Source: Lathyrus oleraceus (taxonomy: Eukaryota; Streptophyta; Magnoliopsida; Fabales; Fabaceae). Taken from it: a stretch of 64,000 nt of DNA. Positions 58,041-64,000 of this stretch are shown piece after piece. The DNA is taken from contig NC_066579.1 in the NCBI RefSeq assembly GCF_024323335.1, positions 246,629,575-246,693,574 on the forward strand, given 5' to 3'. Under the pieces are notes generated by a model. It was not told the origin of the DNA, made no database searches, and worked only from the letters and a program-made list of their open reading frames with translations. Position 1 is the stretch's first letter. The number at the start of each line of letters is the position of its first letter. The position numbers and the translations under genes were made by a program.

Positions 58041-58160
58041 TTAGCTAGAAACCTTAACTTAGGGATGATTTGCATGATAACATCTAGGCTCGAGTCGTAG
58101 TCTCCCTAGTGTTCTGTCTCCCTCTGTTATTTGGTTAGGCTAATCCTTTTTCCCTCCATA

Positions 58161-58234
58161 GGGGAACTACATCGCCCTGATCTTCATACCAGATGAAGTA
58201 TGTAGGCAGGAGATTGAGCTGATCTCTCCGGGCG
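58161..58234 (+). ncRNA. Two-hairpin RNA-like module S1
   Basis: GAACTACATCGCCCTGAT, inner stem CTTCAT/ATGAAG around ACCAG, outer stem CTACAT/ATGTAG, second stem GAGAT/ATCTC. Confidence 0.65.
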
Positions 58235-58524
58235 CCTTTTTCTTTTGTGTGTGTTGTTTGACAGTTGCTAGGCTCGAGTGCCTGACTCCTTAGCAATTTG
58301 TTGTCTGTTTGTTCTGAGTGTGTGCTTGACAGTTATAGGCTCGAGTCCCCGACTCCCTATTAACTTGTTGTGTCGTTGTGTGCTTGGAAGCTGATGTGAG
58401 TCCATCGAGTGGCATTCGGGTTCCAGTGTGTGTGTGTTTGGTTCGGATGCTGATATAAGTCCAGTGATTGGCATTCGGGCTCCACGTTTGCCTTTGCCTG
58501 TGTTTGTTTGTGTGCGTGTCAGCC

Positions 58525-58599
58525 GAGCTACGAATGCTCTGATTCTTCTCTCGTCCGAGAAGATACGTATGCATAGGATGCGATATCCTAGCGAGCATG
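58525..58599 (+). ncRNA. Two-hairpin RNA-like module S2
   Basis: GAGCTACGAATGCTCTGATT, inner stem CTTCTC/GAGAAG, ATACGTATGC, second stem TAGGAT/ATCCTA around GCGAT, then GCGAGCATG. Confidence 0.68.
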
Positions 58600-58616
58600 T
58601 GTCGTTTCCCCAGTCC

Positions 58617-58686
58617 GAACTACTTCGACTCTGATGTCTATGCCTGATAGACTAAGTAGGCCCAGGATGCGACATCCTGCCGAGTC
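58617..58686 (+). ncRNA. Two-hairpin RNA-like module S3
   Basis: GAACTACTTCGACTCTGAT, inner stem GTCTAT/ATAGAC, outer stem CTACTT/AAGTAG, second stem CAGGAT/ATCCTG around GCGAC, then CCGAGTCAG. Confidence 0.68.
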
Positions 58687-58987
58687 AGTTTCCGTCTTGT
58701 TTGTTTTCTTGTGTCTCTTTCAGCCAGTTGTGTGTGAGTTTGAGCAGTGTTTAGCAACCATTTTCCTTTCTATTGTGCGTGGATCCCGTCGAGTACGACG
58801 GATGCGTAGGGGTGCTAATACCTTCCCTTCGCATAACCGACTCCCGATCCCATTCTCTTTGGTCGCGAGACCATGTCTTTTTCCTAGGTTTACTTCGAGC
58901 GTTTCCTTTCCCTCTTTTGGGATAAATAACGCACGGTGGCGGCTCTGTTGTTCTTGTTTTCCCGCCGGTTTTTCGCGTGATGCGACA

Positions 58988-60360
58988 CTGCCCAAAAATG
59001 CTTTGCCACATTAGTTTCATTGATCATGGTTCTAGCCATCTCTTGGAGTGTCCTATTCTTCCTCTCTACAACTCCATTTTGTTGTGGAGTTCTAGGGCAG
59101 GAGAAATCATGGGATATTCCATTAGAGTCAAATAATTCTTCAAAATCTTTGTTTTCAAATTCTCCACCATGATCACTTCTGACTCTAACAATTTTAGCAT
59201 CAAATTCTTTTTGCACTTTGGAGCAAAAACTAGTGAATACAGAGTGAGACTCACTCTTGTGCTTTAGGAATTTCACCCATGTCTAGCGACTGTAATCATC
59301 AACAATGACTAGTCCATACTTCTTTCCATTGACTGATGCTGTTTTCACAGGACCAAATAAGTCAATGTGGAGAAGTTCCAGAGGCTTAGAGGTAGAAACA
59401 ACATTTTTCTTTTTAAAGGATGTTTTTGAAAATTTTCCTTTCTGACATGCTTCACACAGAGCATCTGAAGAAAACTTCAGTTTAGGTAGGCCTCTGACTA
59501 ACTCGAGTTTAGTTAGCTGAGAAAGTTTCCTCATGCTAATGTGGCCCAAGCGTCTATGCCATATCCATTGCTCTTTGTGAACAGACATCAGACATTTAAC
59601 ATTTTGTTCTTTTAAATCAGAAAGATTAATTTTATAAATGTTGTTTTTCCTCTTGCCTGTGAAAAGGACAGAGCCATTGTTCTGATTAATGGCTTTACAT
59701 GTTTTTTGATTAAAGATTACATCATAACCGTTATCACTTAATTGACTTATGGATAACAGGTTATGCATTAATCCTTCTACATAAAGAACATCAGATATAG
59801 AGGGAAGAGTACCATTACCAATAGTTCCGGAGCCTCTGATCCTTCCTTTCTGATCTCCTCCGAAGCCTACAAATCCAGCGTCTTTAAGTTCCAGACTTTG
59901 GAACATAGACTTTCTTCCCGTCATGTGTCGCGAGCATCCAGAGTCCAGGTACCATGACTGGTGTCTGAACTTTGCTGCATAGGATATCTGCAACATACAC
60001 AATCTTATCTTTTGGTACCCAGAATCTCTTGGGTCCTTTCAGATTAGTTTTCCCAGAGTTTCTTATAACTTTGGGTTTTCTAGCATTTTTAAATTTTTGT
60101 TCTTGTGTGTGTGTAATGATATGAAAAGGGAGATTTAAGTTGGTCACTGGTAGAAGTTTTATCTTCCTTAGGATCATACCCAATTCCCTTTTTATTGTTC
60201 TGACTGACTCCATAAATCATGGATGCCATAATACTCCTACCTATTCCATTTTTCAGAAATTCTTGAAAGGCTTCTTCGTATTCAAAAATAATTTTATTTG
60301 AAGTTTGTGGTGCTTGAGACAATGCTTCTTCTAATTCTAAGCTTTTTCTTTTTTGCTCCA
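58988..60360 (-). pseudogene. Element F pol: protease and integrase N-terminal part
   Basis: Minus strand. A linker with APQTSNKIIFEYEEAFQEFLKNG opens the region (60361-60120), then KPKVIRNSGKTNLKGPKRFWVPK, and after another frame change the protease motif WYLDSGCSRHMTG (about 59950). The pre-integrase zinc region is WHRRLGHISMRKLSQL...CEACQKGK, followed by the integrase core with HIDLFGP and VRSDHGGEFEN and PQQNGVVERKNRTLQEMAR. A TAG stands where a Trp is usual at about 59283 (after DDYSR). Frame changes occur near 60355, 60120 and 59970. The frame ends at the S insertion, where the target duplication CTGCC is found. Confidence 0.9.
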
Positions 60361-61685
60361 TCTCTTTCTAGTGTTAAAGATCTGATCGTATCTTCTCGTG
60401 CTAGAATTGTCATCTCAAGTTCACTACATTCTTCAAATTTTGCTTTAAGACAGCCTTTAATATTTTTAAACTTTTGTTTTAATTTCTGATATGAGCTAAG
60501 AGTTTCTGACAAACAAGATTCTAGATCAGATCGAGAAAGTTCAAAAAATACCTCTTCAGATTCTTCATCTGAGCTACTCCTGGATGTGGTAGCCATAAGT
60601 GCCACATTGGCCTGTTCATCAGAGTCAGATTCTGATGATCCAGATTCACTATCATCCCAGGTAGCCATCAGTCCTTTCTTTGTCCTGAAGGTATTTTTCT
60701 TGAAGCTTTCTTTTCTAGAGTTGTCTTTCTTTAGCTTGGGGCATTCATTCCTGTAATGACCTGTTTCTTTACATTCGTAACAGGTAATATCTTTGTTAGA
60801 TTTACCTTTTGAAGTTGATTCTGATCGATCCCCTCTGGGTCTTGGTCTTCTGAAGTTGTTGTTCCTCTTTTTCCAGAGTTGCTTAACTCTTCTGGTTAGT
60901 AGGGACAATTCTTCTTCATCATCAGAGTCTTCTGGTTCAGAGTTGTCAGCATCTTCAGTTTCTGCCTGGAGAGCTTTGGTTCTGTCAAGTTTGCGTCTTT
61001 CAGGTCTAGACTTTAATGCTACAGACTTGTTCCTTTTCTGAGGCTCATCTTCCTCTAGTTCTATCTCATGGCTTCTGAGAGAACTGACAAGTTCTTCAAG
61101 GCTAATATTGTTCAGATCCTTTGACAGCTTCAGAGCAGTAACCATAGGTCTCCATTTCTTTGGCAGACTTCTGACTATCTTTTTGACATGGTCTGCAGTT
61201 GTGTATCCTTTGTCTAGAACCTTGAGACCTGCAATCAGAGTTTGGAATCTAGAGAACATTGCCTCTATGGCTTCATCATCCTCCATTTTGAAGGCTTCAT
61301 ATTTCTGGATAAGCGCCAGAGCCTTTGTCTCTTTGACTTGAGAGTTTCCTTCATGAGTCATCCTTAGAGAGTCAAGTATGTCTTTGGCTGTTTCTCTGTT
61401 GGTGATCTTTTCATACTCGTTGTAAGATATAACATTTAGGAGTATGGTTCTGGCCTTGTGATGATTCTTGAAAACTCGTTTCTGATCATCTGACATCTTA
61501 CTTCTGGGAACTTCAGCTCCATCCTCTGTGACAGGAGGTTTGTATCCATCTGTGACAATGTCCCAGAGTTCAGCATCATAGCCTAGAAAGAAACTTTCAA
61601 TTCTATCTTTCCAGTAATCGAATTTCTCTCCATCAAAGACAGGAGGCTTAGCATTATAACTATCCTTTTCATTTGTGTGGGCCAT
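60294..61685 (-). pseudogene. Element F gag
   Basis: Minus strand, ATG at 61685, about 440 usable codons. The UBN2-type gag domain is clear: KPPVFDGEKFDYWKDRIESFFLGYDAELWDIV at the N-terminus, ALALIQKYEAFKMEDDEAIEAMFSRFQTLIAGL in the middle. A CCHC zinc knuckle follows at about residue 300 (CYECKETGHYRNEC), flanked by basic R/K-rich sequence, then an acidic S/D/E-rich tail and a coiled coil. The frame changes near 60355 where the polyprotein would continue. The start lies about 65 bp after the PBS, as in SIRE-type elements. Confidence 0.92.
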
Positions 61686-61753
61686 AGTTTTTCTCTTTCT
61701 GGATCTCTCTACACTGTTAAGTGTTTGATTAGAAAATCAATAACAGAGCCGGA

Positions 61754-61765
61754 GCTCTGATACCA
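61754..61765 (-). promoter_or_regulatory. Primer binding site of element F (tRNA-iMet type)
   Basis: Minus strand TGGTATCAGAGCTCC, two bases after the LTR end ACCTTCA. Same primer class as element C. Confidence 0.93.
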
Positions 61766-61767
61766 AC

Positions 61768-62849
61768 TGAAGGTGAGAAAAACAAGAAAGGGGGGGTTTG
61801 AATTGTTTTGGAAAATAAGCGCTTTTTCAAAATGAAAATCACACAAGGATTTTATACTGGTTCGCTTATAACATAAAGCTACTCCAGTCCACCCGGCCAA
61901 GGTGATTTCGCCTTCAACAAGGACTTAATCCACTAATCTTGAAAGGTTGATTACAAACAACGTCTAAGAGAAAGATCTCTTAGTCCTCTCAAGTATACAG
62001 ACTACACAGAGTCACTTGAGGAAATAAACAAACAATAGATAAAAGATTTATGTAATCTAAAGTGCTTCTAAGAAAGCAAATATTACAATAGTAAGAACAA
62101 AGTGATTCACGTTATAAGCAAAAGCTTCGTGAAGATTTAGAGAGCAAGAGTGTTTTCTTGAGCGTTGATGTTTTAGTATAATTTTTCCTTGTATGTGTTA
62201 TATACTGAATGTTGATTTGCAGTCCTTTATATAGAAGAGAAGTAGTGGTTGAAACTGGTGGATATTAAAATGAATTTACGCCATCACTTAAATAGCTTCT
62301 GCAGGATAACTTTCTCTCCTTGAAATGACTACTTACCACATATAGTATCTTCTTTATTGAAATTGGAGATTAACGTCTCTTTCTGTATTAGGAAAACCAT
62401 TTGCAAACCTTTACTTGACTTTAACGTTACTCTTTCATAATTAGCAATTCCATAATCAGAGTCTTCATGTTTCTGGAGATCTTGGAATCTGCTATCTAGC
62501 TTCTGATGTTGATCTTTTGAGTTCTGATGATTTCTTCAGATAGCGCCAAGAGCTTCTGAAGTTTGACATACTGTTGTTCAGAATCAGAACTTCTAGAGCT
62601 TACTTCTTGTTTAGATGCTTCTGATACTTTGCTGTTTTGCTCAGAGTTAGACTTTCTTGAACGTGTTTCTACTTCAGATGCTTCTTATCTTCTGATAATT
62701 TGTATCTGATCTGGTTCTGTATCTGATGACATCATCAGATTTCTTCCTTCTTTCTTTAGAACCCTGCACACTTAGAAACTTTTCGTTAGGGTGCCATTTT
62801 TGGTTTCATCCTTTGTTATCATCAAAATCAAGGAATCTGTTGTAGAACA
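61768..62849 (-). repeat. 5' LTR of element F (about 1082 bp)
   Basis: Minus strand ends TTTTTCTCACCTTCA at 61768 next to the PBS. The start is placed at TGTTCTACAACAG (62849), followed by TTGATTTTGATGATAACAAA, a sequence typical of SIRE/Maximus LTR starts. The start is less certain than the end because the partner LTR is missing. A TATA box TATATAAA lies at 62233-62226. Confidence 0.8.
62226..62233 (-). promoter_or_regulatory. TATA box in element F LTR
   Basis: Minus strand TTCTATATAAAGGAC, a good TATA box about 620 bp into the LTR, followed by a typical leader length to the PBS. Confidence 0.6.
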
Positions 62850-63992
62850 ATTTTTGTTCTTACAGTAATGATTCCTACCATGTCCGTTTTGGGCATACAC
62901 AGCACTCGATTCACCCTCCTTCTTGCGCTGACCATTACCAAAGGGCTTCTTTACTCCAGACGACGGGGCATTTCCCTGTATTTTCCCCGTTCTCAGCCAA
63001 CTTTCAATTCTCTCACCAGCCACTACTATTTCTGTAAAACCAGTGACGGGACAACCCACCATCCTTTCAGCAAAAGTCCCCTGGAGAGTACCCATGAACA
63101 AATCAGACATCTCCCGATCCACTAACGTTGGTTGAACTCTGGCAGCCAACTCTCTCCACCTTTGTGCATACTCTTTAAACCCTTCATTCGGCTTCTGAGA
63201 CATACCCTGCAACTGGGTACGGCTAGGTGCCATGTCAGCATTGAATTGGTACTGTTTAAAGAAAGCATCTCCCAAATCCTGCCAGCTCTTAATATCTGAT
63301 GATCTCAACTTGGTATACCACTCAAGAGACCCGCCAGATAAACTATCCTGGAAGAAATACATCCAGAGCTTCTGATCCATGGTGTAGGCAGATATCTTTC
63401 GGACAAAGGCCTGAAGATGAGTTTCCGGGAAAGAACTCCCATTTTACTTATCAAACGTGGGCACTTTGAACTTCTGTGGAATCACAATCCCCTCAACCAG
63501 CCCCATGTTTGTCATATTAATAGTCCAAGGAGAGGTATGGCTTTCCAGAGCCCTAATCTTTTCTGCCAGTACCTGAATCTCTTTGTTCGGCGGTTGAACA
63601 CCATATTGACCAAATTGCTCATTCAGCACAGAGAACTGGTCTTCTTCTTTATCCTCTACGGCCCCAAAGAAAGGAGGAAACTGATTATCCTTCAGAGTAT
63701 TGCCCACAGGACCTAGTCCTCCGCCTGCAGCAAAACCAAAACCACCACCATTGTTGAGGACTACACCAGCAGTAATTGCCTTCCTTCTGGGATCGCCACC
63801 ATCCCTAGAACCACCAAGACCGTTGTTGGAGGTACCCTCTTGATTATTGCCACTATTGGCAACCGAAGCCCGCCCAAGCTTCTCCACCTTCTCAACAAGT
63901 GCTTTCTTCCCCAAGGCGAACCCTTGCATGACGTTGATCAACTCACTCATCTTCTCTTTCAGCTCGAGAATGTCAGCGTTGGGTGGATCCAT
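62850..63992 (-). pseudogene. Element H gag, interrupted
   Basis: Minus strand, ATG at 63992. A coiled-coil start (ADILELKEKMSELINVMQG) and a glycine/asparagine-rich linker lead to the capsid region: FKVPTFDK, then after an in-frame TAA near 63443 the frame goes on through YFFQDSLSGGSLEWYTKLRS, FKEYAQRWRELAARVQP and MVGCPVTGFTEIVVAGERIE. It is cut by element F's LTR at about 62850, before any zinc knuckle. Sequence of the capsid region is closer in style to Tat-type gags than to copia. It is the 5' coding part of the element whose 3' LTR is at 44398-49468, by inference. Confidence 0.82.
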
Positions 63993-64000
63993 CAGTTTGG

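Larger units (their letters stand above)
54025..58987 (+). mobile_element. Solo LTR S (4963 bp, H family)
   Basis: Begins TGTAGCACCTCAAATTTGC and ends GTTTTTCGCG then TGATGCGACA, flanked by CTGCC on both sides. No internal region, PBS or PPT is present. Ends and internal blocks match the LTR of element H in the opposite orientation. It splits element F's integrase between two adjacent codons. A solo LTR forms when a full element recombines between its LTRs. Confidence 0.95.
50905..62849 (-). mobile_element. Element F: SIRE/Maximus-type Ty1/copia retrotransposon, 3' end deleted
   Basis: Minus-strand order: 5' LTR (62849-61768), iMet PBS, gag, protease, integrase (split by S), reverse transcriptase, RNase H, then an env-like ORF. 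Large gag, one long gag-pol and an extra ORF after pol are SIRE/Maximus characters. It is inserted into H's gag near 62850. The rest of the env-like ORF, the PPT and the 3' LTR are missing at about 50.9 kb. Confidence 0.87.
44398..64000 (-). mobile_element. Element H: Ogre/Tat-type Ty3/gypsy element, interrupted and deleted
   Basis: 3' LTR, PPT and 3' UTR at 44398 to about 50900, and gag at 62850-63992, all minus strand. Element F and solo LTR S lie between. The pol expected next to the 3' UTR is missing. That both halves belong to one element is inferred from orientation and from F's insertion point in gag. The 5' LTR is off the right edge. Candidate target duplication on the left is TAGAT (44393-44397). 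Confidence 0.65.

Overview
This window is plant nuclear DNA made up almost entirely of LTR retrotransposons. I see no cellular protein gene, rRNA or tRNA gene. The dominant elements are very large Ty3/gypsy elements of the Tat/Ogre type. They have LTRs of about 4.6-5.1 kb, an extra ORF1 upstream of gag, an intron between gag-pro and the rest of pol, a second RNase H next to the integrase, and repeat-filled 3' UTRs. Ogre elements of this size are typical of legumes, above all the Fabeae (pea, vetch, lentil), so a large-genome legume is the likely source. That is an inference from element type, not from a host gene.

The layout is a nest of insertions. Element A (Ogre-like, minus, 1-8996) runs off the left edge and shows the start of pol, gag-pro, ORF1 and a repeat-rich leader. 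Element B (Ogre-like, minus, 8997-33413) lies next to it: 3' LTR, repeat-rich 3' UTR, pol, intron, gag-pro, ORF1 and leader. B's reverse transcriptase is split by element C (19563-26779, minus), a 7.2 kb copia-type element with two 1325-bp LTRs, an initiator-Met PBS, a PPT, a 5-bp target duplication and no recognisable coding capacity. Element D (plus, 33414-44397) interrupts B's leader. It is a non-autonomous Tat-type element with a 4939-bp LTR, a PBS, a gag relic and long tandem-repeat tracts. Element H (minus, from 44398) abuts D's repeats with a 5071-bp 3' LTR and a 3' UTR. H's gag reappears at 62850-63992. Between them lies element F, a SIRE/Maximus-type copia (minus, about 50905-62849). 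F's integrase is split by S, a 4963-bp solo LTR of H's family (54025-58987) flanked by CTGCC on both sides. H's pol and F's 3' end are missing, so a large deletion is inferred near 50.9 kb.

All protein-coding parts carry stop codons, frameshifts, insertions or altered catalytic residues, so nothing here looks autonomous. The most unusual content is non-coding. There are several families of small inverted repeats whose stems change by compensating substitutions while loops or flanks stay the same. They include a two-hairpin module in LTRs and leaders of four elements, an array of fifteen 14-bp hairpins in H's 3' UTR, hairpin repeats in B's 3' UTR, and a structured element just after pol in B that also appears in the coding-poor element D. 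These look like structured RNA of the retrotransposon transcripts and deserve covariation analysis.
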